A stretch of DNA of 5,791 nt, from assembly GCA_023393575.1 (NCBI GenBank), contig JAEWKX010000095.1:1-5791 (forward strand). Reading direction: 5' to 3'. The notes beneath the pieces were generated by a model that was not told the DNA's origin, did not search any database, and saw nothing but the letters and a program-made list of their open reading frames with translations. Position 1 is the first letter of the stretch. Each line of letters begins with the position of its first letter. Shown one piece after another: positions 1 to 5,791 of the stretch. Source of the DNA: Pseudomonadota bacterium. Lineage in GTDB: Bacteria; Pseudomonadota; Alphaproteobacteria; Rhizobiales; Rhizobiaceae. A program made the translations under genes and the position numbers.

Positions 1-285
1 GAGTACAACAACTCCGATCTCTACGCGCTCTTCATCGGCAATCTGGCGGACCGGATCGCCTATGGCAGCGGGTCGTTCAAGGCAGAATGGGGCAATGTCG
101 GAAAGATGCTCCGCTCGGACGTCCTGGCGATGCAGAAGGCGCTCGTTGCACGAGGCTACGACGTCGGCAAGGTCGACGGGCTTGCCGGATACAAGACCCG
201 GCGCTCGCTCGGGGACTGGCAGGCCAAAAGCGGCTTGCCACCGACCTGCTTCCCCGATGCCTCGCTGAAGGCAAGGCTGAAATAG
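1..285 (+). CDS. Lytic murein transglycosylase (MltB/SLT_2-like), 3' end only
   Basis: The 94 visible codons in frame 1 end with TAG at 283-285; the start lies left of the window. Residues 1-25 (YNNSDLYALFIGNLADRI) match the end of the catalytic domain of MltB-type lytic transglycosylases, where this N-x-S-D-L-Y-A-L-F-I-G-x-L-A-D-R block is typical. Residues 36-94 (from KMLRSDVLAMQKAL, then RGYDVGKVDG and a tryptophan-containing helix) fit a PG_binding_1 peptidoglycan-binding domain, the usual C-terminal partner in alphaproteobacterial members. Family knowledge: these periplasmic enzymes cleave the MurNAc-GlcNAc bond without water, leaving 1,6-anhydro-MurNAc ends, during wall growth and recycling. 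The catalytic glutamate and signal peptide are outside the window, so activity cannot be judged. The gene converges on the exporter gene with 5 bases between stops and no visible terminator. Confidence 0.85.
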   Translation, partial: EYNNSDLYALFIGNLADRIAYGSGSFKAEWGNVGKMLRSDVLAMQKALVARGYDVGKVDGLAGYKTRRSLGDWQAKSGLPPTCFPDASLKARLK

Positions 286-290
286 CTGGA

Positions 291-1919
291 TCAGTGCGGA
301 TCGATATGCGGCTGATGGAAGACGTCATCGCCCGTCCTGGGGATCGTCTGGCGCTCGATCATCCGGTGCACGCGGACCTTGTCGCCGCGGTGGAGAGCCA
401 GGATGCGGTCGGTCGTCTCGGCATCGGCCTGCGTACGCCGCTGGTTGTGGCGGACATACTCGACCCAGGTCGGTACGTGATAGGTCTCTGTCCATATTTC
501 CGGATATTGCAGGTCCCGCATCAGCGCCCAGTTCCGGGCACCGTCACGAATTCGGATACGGCGGCGCTCTGCCATCAGCGATAGAAACTCCGGAAGGTCC
601 TTGTCGTCGATCTCATAATCTACCTGAATGACGATCGGGCCGCTTCGTGGCTGAATCTCCAGGGCGAGCGACGGTTCCACGAAACGGTTGAGGGGATCGA
701 GGTTGAGGGAGCGGAAATCGGGCATGGGAAGGCGAAGGCCGATAGCGGCTCCGCCGAGCATGAGGAGACTCGAGGCAACCAGGGCATTGGTCGGCGAGAA
801 CTCTTCCGCCCAATAACCCCACAGCCAACTGCCGGCAGCAATGCCGCCAAAGGTAGCCGTCTGGTAAAGCGAGAGCGCCCGGCCCACGACCCAGCGCGGC
901 GTCGACAGTTGCACCACGGTATTCAGAAGCGAAAGCGTAATGACCCAGCAGATGCCCGCGAGGACGAGACCCAGGAAGGTGACCACGGCGGACGTGCTCA
1001 GCCCGATGACGGAGGCGCTCAGTGCAAAGCCGGTGAAGCTCGTCCGAACGATCTCTTCGCTCCTTAGCCTCTCCCTGATCCTGGCATTGAGGAAGGCGCC
1101 GGCGATGCCGCCGACACCGAAGGCACCAAACATGACACCATAAGTCAGCGGTCCGCCCTGCAGGATATCCCGCGCGACGATCGGCAGGAGCGCCAGAACC
1201 GATCCCGCCGACACGCCGAACAGGAAGCCACGGAACATCACCTTCTCGAGGTTGGGCGACATCGCGACATACCGGAGGCCGGCGGATATGGCGCTCCCCA
1301 GCGTTTCACGCGGAAGAGGGTTCCTCGGGTAGTTCGGCTTCCAGCGGATCAGTGCGAAAATGAGGGCGAAATAGCTGACTGCGTTTATCGAGAAGGCCAT
1401 GGCCGCACCCGCGGCAGCCACGATGATGCCGCCGAGCGCCGGTCCGATGCTCCGCGTGATGTTGAAGCCCGCGCTGTTCAGAGAAACCGCCTCGGGCAGA
1501 TCTATCCGGGGAACGATATCGCCGACCGATGCCTGCCATGATGGATTGTGCAGGGCCGTGCCGGAACCGATGACGAAGGTGAACGTCAGCAGCAGCCAGG
1601 GCGTGAGCCACCCGGAGGATGCGAAGAGCGCCAGCAGGATCGACGCGGTCAGCATCAGGAATTGCGCGGTCAGCATCACCTTGCGGCGGTCAAAACTGTC
1701 GGCCAGCGCTCCGGAAACGACGGAGAACAGCATGATCGGCAGCGCTGTCGACGCCTGAACGAGCGCCACCAGGTTCTCCGAACTGGTCAGCGCCGTCATC
1801 ATCCATGCAGCACCCACCGCCTGGATCAACCCACCGAGGTTGGAGCCCATGCTGGCCAGCCACATGTTGCGATAGGTCTCGTGGCGTAAGGGGGCGAACG
1901 GTGATCTCGGGTTCGGCAC
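291..1919 (-). CDS. MFS exporter (MFS_3, PF05977-like) with C-terminal soluble domain
   Basis: The product is 542 aa. About twelve hydrophobic segments fill residues 24-400. The MFS motif A loop GALADSFDRRK is at 70-80, after the second segment, and the N-terminal SPFAPLRHETYRNMWLAS is typical of the MFS_3 'transmembrane secretion effector'/EntS-like family, inner-membrane proton-driven exporters. The substrate cannot be read from sequence. Residues 427-542 form a hydrophilic tail (VIQVDYEI, EFLSLMAERRRIRIRDGARNW, WVEYVRHNQRR) resembling the antibiotic-biosynthesis-monooxygenase-like ferredoxin fold found at the end of many family members, and end in a His-containing stretch. I chose the GTG at 1919 because the family N-terminus begins there and a GGA lies six bases upstream. 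The frame stays open to 2243, but those residues look non-family and would overlap rimP. An internal ATG at 1865 would remove part of the first membrane helix. Transcribed divergently from rimP. Confidence 0.85.
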   Translation of the reverse strand: MPNPRSPFAPLRHETYRNMWLASMGSNLGGLIQAVGAAWMMTALTSSENLVALVQASTALPIMLFSVVSGALADSFDRRKVMLTAQFLMLTASILLALFASSGWLTPWLLLTFTFVIGSGTALHNPSWQASVGDIVPRIDLPEAVSLNSAGFNITRSIGPALGGIIVAAAGAAMAFSINAVSYFALIFALIRWKPNYPRNPLPRETLGSAISAGLRYVAMSPNLEKVMFRGFLFGVSAGSVLALLPIVARDILQGGPLTYGVMFGAFGVGGIAGAFLNARIRERLRSEEIVRTSFTGFALSASVIGLSTSAVVTFLGLVLAGICWVITLSLLNTVVQLSTPRWVVGRALSLYQTATFGGIAAGSWLWGYWAEEFSPTNALVASSLLMLGGAAIGLRLPMPDFRSLNLDPLNRFVEPSLALEIQPRSGPIVIQVDYEIDDKDLPEFLSLMAERRRIRIRDGARNWALMRDLQYPEIWTETYHVPTWVEYVRHNQRRTQADAETTDRILALHRGDKVRVHRMIERQTIPRTGDDVFHQPHIDPH

Positions 1920-1953
1920 GCGAATTCCAACTCTTCTGCGGGGATCGGCGGAG

Positions 1954-1959
1954 AGTATA
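1954..1959 (-). promoter_or_regulatory. Candidate -10 element for the MFS exporter
   Basis: Read on the minus strand the bases are TATACT, one mismatch from TATAAT and about 34 bases upstream of the GTG start at 1919. The best hexamer at 17-base spacing (CTGGCT, 1977-1982) is a poor -35, so expression may be weak or need an activator. This is inference from a single hexamer match. Confidence 0.35.
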
Positions 1960-1988
1960 GGGCAACCCGAACCAGAAGCCAGTCCGCG

Positions 1989-2023
1989 GCACTCCGCCCC
2001 GCACTTGCAAAAGGCACTCGCAA
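1989..2023 (+). repeat. Three tandem GCACTY repeats across the rimP -35 region
   Basis: GCACTC occurs at 1989-1994, GCACTT at 2001-2006 and GCACTC at 2014-2019, with starts 12 and 13 bases apart. The second and third copies extend to a 10-base direct repeat with one mismatch (GCACTTGCAA at 2001-2010, GCACTCGCAA at 2014-2023). The middle copy overlaps the proposed -35 hexamer. The repeats are visible directly; a role as a protein-binding site is inference. Confidence 0.5.
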
Positions 2024-2033
2024 CGCGTATATG
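2005..2033 (+). promoter_or_regulatory. Probable sigma70-type promoter of the rimP-nusA-infB operon
   Basis: TTGCAA at 2005-2010 and TATATG at 2028-2033 are separated by exactly 17 bases. This fits the housekeeping promoter pattern of rhizobia (CTTGAC-like -35, TAT-rich -10); the -35 is also preceded by the C common in rhizobial promoters. Transcription would start near 2040, giving a leader of about 97 bases before the rimP ATG at 2137. It is the best promoter match in the divergent gap, but no start site has been mapped here. Confidence 0.6.
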
Positions 2034-2058
2034 CAGGTCATATTCTTGATCGCTTGAT

Positions 2059-2093
2059 GAAGAGTGGGGCCTGACCGGGACCCGCTCTTTTTT
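2059..2093 (+). terminator. Rho-independent terminator in the rimP leader (premature)
   Basis: AGAGTGGG (2061-2068) pairs with CCCGCTCT (2081-2088) over eight base pairs including one G-U. A60-U89 and G59-U90 can extend the base. Inside, after a G-A mismatch, C70-G79 and C71-G78 can extend the stem toward a small loop. The 3' arm runs into six T residues (2088-2093) ended by G. The polarity works only for + transcripts. Because the gene to the left is divergent, its natural target is the rimP transcript itself, or + strand read-through from further upstream. Confidence 0.8.
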
Positions 2094-2118
2094 GTTAGGC
2101 GATCGGGACGAACCACAG

Positions 2119-2130
2119 GCTCCCTGGAGC
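2119..2130 (+). promoter_or_regulatory. rimP ribosome binding site inside an inverted repeat
   Basis: GGAG at 2126-2129 lies seven bases before the ATG at 2137, an optimal Shine-Dalgarno spacing that decides this start over the in-frame ATG at 2152. The same bases form the right arm of the perfect inverted repeat GCTCC-CT-GGAGC. A two-base loop is too tight, so a realistic form is GCTC-CCTG-GAGC with four pairs, which would partly hide the site. Stability alone would be low. Confidence 0.55.
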
Positions 2131-2136
2131 AACGGA

Positions 2137-2739
2137 ATGTCGGAACAGCCAATGTCGCAGACGGAAAACGAGCCGCGCATCCTTATCGAGACGGGTCTCG
2201 ACCTGAGAATTGCCGAGATCATCGAGCCGGTGCTTGTCGGCATGGGCTATAAGCTCGTCCGCGTTCGCATGATGAGCCAGAACGGCCTTACGCTCCAGGT
2301 CATGGCCGAACGGAACGACGGCACAATGACCGTTGAGGACTGCGAGCAGCTCTCGATGGCGATTTCGCCTGTTCTCGACGTCGAAGATCCGGTAGACAAG
2401 GCATATCATCTTGAGTTGTCGTCCCCCGGGATCGACAGGCCGATGGTCCGCAAGTCCGATTTTTCGCGCTGGCAGGGTCATGTGGTAAAGTGCGAGACGT
2501 CGATCATGGTCGACAACCGCAAGCGGTTTCGCGGCAAGATCGTCGGGACAAGCGACGAAGGCTTCACGATCGAGCGCGACCAGGTGGCTTATGGCGAGGC
2601 GCCGAGCGTCACCATCCCGTTCACAGCGCTTTCGGAAGCGAAGCTGATCCTGACGGACGATCTTATCCGCGATGCGCTACGCGCCGACAAGCTGGCCAAG
2701 GCCGAAGCGGCAAACCAGAACGACGCGGACGAAGAATAA
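2137..2739 (+). CDS. rimP: Ribosome maturation factor RimP
   Basis: The product is 200 aa, longer than E. coli RimP (about 150) because of an N-terminal lead and a charged C-terminal tail, as is usual in rhizobia. RimP binds the free 30S subunit and assists late assembly, notably incorporation of S12. The N-terminal alpha/beta domain covers about residues 16-90 and includes [10 protein letters not shown] (35-44), the LTLQVMAER strand (51-59) and TVEDCEQLS (65-73). The family signature [13 protein letters not shown] is at 90-102. The C-terminal SH3-like domain covers about 105-173 (RFRGKIVG at 130-137, [12 protein letters not shown] at 160-171). The ATG at 2137 has GGAG seven bases upstream; a TTG at 2092 in the same frame sits inside the terminator T-run and is unlikely. 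First gene of the rimP-nusA-ylxR-infB operon, with 58 bases to nusA. Confidence 0.95.
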   Translation: MSEQPMSQTENEPRILIETGLDLRIAEIIEPVLVGMGYKLVRVRMMSQNGLTLQVMAERNDGTMTVEDCEQLSMAISPVLDVEDPVDKAYHLELSSPGIDRPMVRKSDFSRWQGHVVKCETSIMVDNRKRFRGKIVGTSDEGFTIERDQVAYGEAPSVTIPFTALSEAKLILTDDLIRDALRADKLAKAEAANQNDADEE

Positions 2740-2797
2740 CAAACCAAATTTCCGGCCGACGCGCCGCGAACCTTTCGACTGACGGAGACCAACGACA

Positions 2798-4405
2798 ATG
2801 GCAGTGAGTGCAAACCGGCTCGAGCTTCTGCAGATTGCGGATGCAGTGGCACGTGAAAAGGTCATCGACCGCGAGATCGTGCTGGCCGCCATGGCTGACG
2901 CCATCCAGAAGGCAGCGCGCTCCCGCTACGGTTCGGAAACCAACATCCGCGCCGACATCAACTCCAAGACCGGCGAGATCCGCCTGCAGCGCCTCCTCGA
3001 AGTGGTTGAGCAGGCCGAGGATTACGGCACCCAGATCCCGCTCGAACTGGCGCGCGACCGCAATCCCGATGCCAAGATCGGCGACTTCATCGCCGACCCG
3101 CTGCCGCCGATGGATTTCGGCCGCATCGCCGCCCAGTCCGCCAAGCAGGTGATCGTCCAGAAGGTGCGCGAAGCCGAGCGCGATCGCCAGTTCGACGAGT
3201 TCAAGGACCGCGTCGGCGAGATCGTCAACGGCACCGTCAAGCGTGTCGAGTACGGCAACGTGATCGTCGACCTTGGCCGAGGCGAAGGTATCATCCGCCG
3301 CGACGAGATGATCTCTCGCGAAACCATGCGTTATGGCGACCGCGTCCGCGCCTACGTCTACGACGTCCGGCGCGAACAGCGTGGCCCGCAGATCTTCCTG
3401 TCGCGGACGCATCCGCAGTTCATGGTGAAGCTCTTCACCATGGAAGTTCCGGAAATCTACGACGGCATCATCGAGATCAAATCGGTCGCCCGCGATCCGG
3501 GTTCACGCGCAAAGATCGCTGTCATCTCGAACGACAGCTCGATCGATCCGGTCGGCGCCTGCGTCGGCATGCGCGGTTCGCGTGTTCAGGCGGTGGTCGG
3601 AGAACTGCAGGGCGAGAAGATCGACATCATCCCGTGGTCGAACGACCCGGCCTCGTTCATCGTCAACGCGCTGCAACCGGCCGAGGTGGCCAAGGTCGTC
3701 CTCGACGAAGATGCGGAGCGCATCGAAGTGGTGGTTCCGGACGAACAGCTTTCGCTCGCCATCGGCCGCCGCGGACAGAACGTGCGCCTCGCGTCGCAAC
3801 TTACCGGATGGGACATCGACATCCTGACGGAGCAGGAAGAATCCGAACGCCGCCAGAAGGAATTCAACGAGCGCACCCAGCTCTTCATGGATGCCCTCGA
3901 CGTCGATGAGATGGTCGGCCAGGTTCTGGCCTCGGAAGGCTTCGCTGCCGTCGAGGAACTGGCCTACGTGGACGTGGAAGAAATCTCCTCCATCGAAGGT
4001 TTCGATGAGGACACCGCGCAGGAAATCCAGACGCGGGCCCGCGAACACCTGGAGAAGATCGAGGCCGAGATGGACGCCAAGCGCAAGGAGCTCGGCGTTC
4101 AGGACGAGCTGCGCCAGATCGACGGCCTGAACGGCCAGATGCTGGTCGCTCTCGGCGAGGATGGCATCAAGACTGTCGAGGACTTCGCAGGTTGCGCCGC
4201 CGACGATCTCGTCGGCTGGAGCGAACGCAAGGACGGCGAGACGAAGAAGTTCGAAGGCCTGTTCTCGAAGTTCGACGTCTCGCGCGCCGAGGCGGAGAAC
4301 ATGGTCGTCCAGGCCCGCCTGCTCGCCGGCTGGATCACCGAAGAGGATCTGGCTGCCGAACAGGCTGAGGAAGGCGAGGAGGCGGAAGCCGTCGCCGAAG
4401 AATGA
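2798..4405 (+). CDS. nusA: Transcription termination/antitermination factor NusA
   Basis: The product is 535 aa and complete. NusA binds RNA polymerase near the RNA exit channel, promotes pausing and hairpin-dependent termination, and takes part in rRNA antitermination. Domains in order: polymerase-binding N-terminal domain (1-135; [19 protein letters not shown]), S1 RNA-binding domain (139-203; [21 protein letters not shown]), KH1 (about 207-280; GMRG at 257-260) and KH2 (about 281-348; GRRG at 323-326, then [12 protein letters not shown]). Two helix-hairpin-helix acidic repeats follow at about 363-425 and 436-512, as in E. coli-type NusA, then an acidic Glu/Ala tail (515-535). The start ATG has GGAG ten bases upstream. 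The stop TGA at 4403-4405 overlaps the ylxR start by four bases (ATGA), suggesting translational coupling. NusA can affect hairpin termination in its own operon leader, a plausible feedback loop that the sequence alone does not prove. Confidence 0.98.
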   Translation: MAVSANRLELLQIADAVAREKVIDREIVLAAMADAIQKAARSRYGSETNIRADINSKTGEIRLQRLLEVVEQAEDYGTQIPLELARDRNPDAKIGDFIADPLPPMDFGRIAAQSAKQVIVQKVREAERDRQFDEFKDRVGEIVNGTVKRVEYGNVIVDLGRGEGIIRRDEMISRETMRYGDRVRAYVYDVRREQRGPQIFLSRTHPQFMVKLFTMEVPEIYDGIIEIKSVARDPGSRAKIAVISNDSSIDPVGACVGMRGSRVQAVVGELQGEKIDIIPWSNDPASFIVNALQPAEVAKVVLDEDAERIEVVVPDEQLSLAIGRRGQNVRLASQLTGWDIDILTEQEESERRQKEFNERTQLFMDALDVDEMVGQVLASEGFAAVEELAYVDVEEISSIEGFDEDTAQEIQTRAREHLEKIEAEMDAKRKELGVQDELRQIDGLNGQMLVALGEDGIKTVEDFAGCAADDLVGWSERKDGETKKFEGLFSKFDVSRAEAENMVVQARLLAGWITEEDLAAEQAEEGEEAEAVAEE

Positions 4406-5085
4406 TGCCCGAAGGCGCCAGGCAGGATGCGGATGATGATGCGGAGCTGGTGGTGAACGACCGCACATGCATCGTCACGCGCGAGACTGCCGAGCCGGGC
4501 ACGTTGCTGCGGTTTGTCGCCGGGCCTGACGGAAACGTCGTCCCGGATCTCAAACGGCAGCTCCCCGGCCGGGGATGCTGGGTGAGGCCGGAACGCGCGC
4601 TCGTGGATCGCGCGGTCCAGCGGAAGCTCTTCGCACGCGCCCTCAGGCGGGACGTCAAGGCAGACCCGGAGCTCGGGGCACTTGTGGACCGGCTGTTGGC
4701 CGCCGACCTCGTCGGGATGATGAACATGGCGCGCAAGGCGGGCCAGTTCGTGACCGGTGCAATGAAGGTGGACGCAGCCGTCCGTTCGGGTGCCGCAGTA
4801 GGGGTGCTCCACGCGACCGACGCAGCCGCGGACGGGGTCAGGAAGATCGACCAGGCGAAAAAGGCCTGGAGGCTCGGCACCGATGCCGAAGACGACATAC
4901 CGTCCTTTTCGTTCTTCACGAGCGCGGAAATGGACGAACTGTTAGGCCAGAATGCTTTTATCCATGCCGCGGCGCTTGCCGGACAGGCGGGTGAAGGTGT
5001 AGTGAAGCGCGCAACCATGCTCGAAAAGTACCGCAGTGCCGGTCAATCGGGAGCAGTTGGCGGCGCCAGCCGGCCAAATACATGA
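4402..5085 (+). CDS. YlxR (DUF448) RNA-binding protein fused to L7Ae/YlxQ-like domain
   Basis: The product is 227 aa. Residues about 18-95 form a YlxR domain: RTCIVTRE (21-28), LLRFVAGPDGNVVPDL (35-50) and GRGCWV (56-61), corresponding to the R-x-C and GRGAYV-type motifs of the family. Residues about 96-205 resemble a ribosomal L7Ae/YlxQ domain, with LVGMMNMARKAGQFVTGAMKV (103-123) matching its conserved glycine- and lysine-containing helix. In Firmicutes YlxR and YlxQ are separate neighbours in the same nusA-infB operon; here they are one polypeptide, the usual alphaproteobacterial form. L7Ae-type domains often bind kink-turn RNA; the target here is unknown. The first ATG (4402) gives a 4-base overlap with nusA; ATG 4405 is equally possible and neither has a strong Shine-Dalgarno, which fits coupling to nusA translation. 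The stop is followed by a 101-base gap before infB. Confidence 0.88.
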   Translation: MMPEGARQDADDDAELVVNDRTCIVTRETAEPGTLLRFVAGPDGNVVPDLKRQLPGRGCWVRPERALVDRAVQRKLFARALRRDVKADPELGALVDRLLAADLVGMMNMARKAGQFVTGAMKVDAAVRSGAAVGVLHATDAAADGVRKIDQAKKAWRLGTDAEDDIPSFSFFTSAEMDELLGQNAFIHAAALAGQAGEGVVKRATMLEKYRSAGQSGAVGGASRPNT

Positions 5086-5134
5086 CGCGGTCACCGGCAG
5101 GAGCCGGCCGCCGCACCGAGAGACATGCATTGAT

Positions 5135-5169
5135 AGACGAGGTCTGATGTACGCCATCCGTCCTCGTTT
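5135..5169 (+). promoter_or_regulatory. Imperfect hairpin in the ylxR-infB gap, upstream of the infB RBS
   Basis: The 101-base gap 5086-5186 holds a long imperfect hairpin. AGACGAGG (5135-5142) pairs with CCTCGTTT (5162-5169) over eight positions with one G-U. After mismatches flanking a C44-G60 pair, GATG (5146-5149) pairs with CATC (5155-5158) around a five-base loop. Only three T residues follow the 3' arm, so it is not a good intrinsic terminator. It ends eight bases before the infB AGGA. A role in infB translation or transcript processing is inference. Confidence 0.45.
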
Positions 5170-5177
5170 GAAGGAAC

Positions 5178-5181
5178 AGGA
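5178..5181 (+). promoter_or_regulatory. infB ribosome binding site
   Basis: AGGA lies five bases before the ATG at 5187. A second purine block, AAGGA at 5171-5175, lies eleven bases before it. Either could pair with 16S rRNA, and together they support this start codon. Confidence 0.6.
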
Positions 5182-5186
5182 ACGGA

Positions 5187-5791
5187 ATGACCGACAACAA
5201 AGACGACAAGACGCTCGGGGTTAAGAAGACCCTCACCTTGAAGCCTTCGGGAGTGAGCCAGGGCACAGTGCGCCAGGACATGGGCCGTGGCCGCACCAAG
5301 GCGGTCGTGGTCGAGACCCGCAAGCGCCGTCCGATCCGTCCCGAGGATGACAAGCCGGCATTCACGGCACCGGCTCCAGCCGCGACACGCGCTCCCGAGC
5401 CCGCCGCCCCGGCTCCGCATCAGCCGCAGGCGCCGGCTCCGCGCGTTCATCAGCCCCAGGCCCGGCGCCCTGCCGCTCCCGCCCCGCAGTCTCGCCAGCC
5501 GGATCGGCCGCGCGGTGCGGTTCTGCACGACCTGTCCGCAGGCGAGATGGAGGCGCGTCGCCGGGCTCTCATGGAAGCGCAGGCCCGCGAGGTGGTCGAG
5601 GCCAAGCAGCGCGCCGAGGACGAGGCTCGCCGCAGGGCTGAAGAAGAACGTCGCAAGGCCGAGGAAGCCGCCGAGGCCGCCCGCCGGGCTGCCGAGCCGG
5701 CCCCGGCACCCGAACCGGCCGAAGAGGCGCCCGCCCCCGCGCCGGCCGCCGCCCCTGTTGCTGCGCGTCCTGCTGCCGCTCGCCCCCAGCC
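5187..5791 (+). CDS. infB: Translation initiation factor IF-2, N-terminal part (cut by window edge)
   Basis: The frame is open from ATG 5187 to the window edge, giving 201 codons plus two bases; the GTPase core lies beyond. IF2 delivers fMet-tRNA to the 30S P site and drives subunit joining using GTP. Residues 1-48 carry the alphaproteobacterial IF2 lead: [20 protein letters not shown], then [24 protein letters not shown] (25-48). Residues 50-110 are a Pro/Ala/Gln-rich linker with HQPQA twice (78-82, 88-92). Residues 113-131 ([16 protein letters not shown]) match the short IF2-associated motif before a strongly charged Ala/Glu/Arg helix at about 119-169, likely a long single helix or coiled coil. 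A second Pro/Ala-rich linker starts at 170. Alphaproteobacterial IF2 is usually near 900 residues because of such linkers, so about a fifth is visible. Last visible gene of the operon; in relatives rbfA and truB follow. Confidence 0.95.
   Translation, partial: MTDNKDDKTLGVKKTLTLKPSGVSQGTVRQDMGRGRTKAVVVETRKRRPIRPEDDKPAFTAPAPAATRAPEPAAPAPHQPQAPAPRVHQPQARRPAAPAPQSRQPDRPRGAVLHDLSAGEMEARRRALMEAQAREVVEAKQRAEDEARRRAEEERRKAEEAAEAARRAAEPAPAPEPAEEAPAPAPAAAPVAARPAAARPQ

Larger units (their letters stand above)
2040..2136 (+). promoter_or_regulatory. rimP 5' leader, candidate rimP-leader attenuator
   Basis: This is the untranslated stretch between the inferred transcription start and the rimP ATG. It contains a direct repeat CTTGAT at 2045-2050 and 2053-2058, an intrinsic-terminator hairpin (2059-2093), and a Shine-Dalgarno sequence within a small inverted repeat (2119-2130). 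From memory, Rfam describes a 'rimP leader' in alphaproteobacteria as a putative attenuator upstream of rimP-nusA-infB, and this position and terminator fit it. Membership was not tested. I see no convincing competing antiterminator stem upstream of the hairpin. Confidence 0.6.

Noticed and set aside
87..584. Plus-strand open frame of 165 codons across the end of the transglycosylase and the exporter tail
   Set aside because: It is out of frame with the transglycosylase and antisense to the exporter, spans the junction of two recognised genes, and encodes an Arg/Ala-rich product typical of GC-rich shadows.
2092..2136. Upstream TTG start for rimP at 2092
   Set aside because: It lies inside the T-run of the terminator and has no Shine-Dalgarno, whereas ATG 2137 has GGAG at seven-base spacing.
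1920..2243. N-terminal extension of the exporter frame by 108 codons up to an ATG at 2243
   Set aside because: It would run antisense through the leader terminator and into rimP codons. Its residues show no membrane or family character, and the family N-terminus begins at the GTG at 1919.
3503..4468. Long minus-strand open frame (321 codons) opposite nusA, and another at 2663-3412
   Set aside because: These are mirror frames of a GC-rich gene with strong codon bias. Their products have no recognisable domain and the + strand encodes complete, conserved NusA.
5094..5107. Small hairpin CCGGC-AGGA-GCCGG just after ylxR
   Set aside because: The stem is perfect but only five pairs and has no T-run. 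The infB frame continues the operon, so a terminator call is not supported.
5130..5158. Possible internal promoter for infB starting with TTGATA at 5130
   Set aside because: No acceptable -10 hexamer lies at 16-18 base spacing (GCCATC at 17), so it was not called.
4942..5528. Minus-strand open frames opposite the end of ylxR and the start of infB
   Set aside because: They overlap clear coding sequence on the + strand and have no recognisable motifs or ribosome binding sites.

Overview
This window looks like a chromosomal segment from an alphaproteobacterium of the Rhizobiales, most likely Rhizobiaceae. The evidence is high GC with strongly biased third positions, NusA and IF2 N-terminal sequences of the kind I recognise from Rhizobium, Sinorhizobium and Agrobacterium, and a YlxR protein fused to an L7Ae-like domain. 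The genus cannot be fixed by reading alone. I see no tRNA, rRNA, insertion sequence, CRISPR array or sign of recent transfer.

Layout. Positions 1-285 (+) are the 3' end of a lytic murein transglycosylase gene, covering the end of the catalytic domain and a peptidoglycan-binding domain. It converges, with only 5 bases between stop codons, on a minus-strand MFS exporter gene (291-1919) whose product carries a cytoplasmic C-terminal extension. The 217-base gap 1920-2136 separates this exporter from the divergent rimP gene. That gap is the main regulatory region: a weak exporter promoter, a good sigma70-type promoter for rimP embedded in a threefold GCACTY repeat, and an intrinsic-terminator hairpin only about 20 bases after the inferred transcription start. 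The rimP Shine-Dalgarno sequence lies inside a small inverted repeat.

From 2137 to the right edge runs the conserved operon rimP - nusA - ylxR - infB, all on +. RimP matures the 30S subunit, NusA controls RNA polymerase pausing, termination and antitermination, YlxR/L7Ae is an RNA-binding protein, and IF2 brings initiator tRNA to the ribosome. The operon therefore joins transcription elongation to ribosome assembly and translation initiation. nusA and ylxR overlap by 4 bases. A 101-base gap before infB holds a long imperfect hairpin ending just before the ribosome binding site. infB is cut by the window edge after 201 codons.

Most of the window is ordinary, conserved housekeeping sequence. 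I do not see a new system. The parts worth a second look are the rimP leader (repeats, early terminator, occluded Shine-Dalgarno), the infB leader hairpin, and the soluble domain fused to the exporter.
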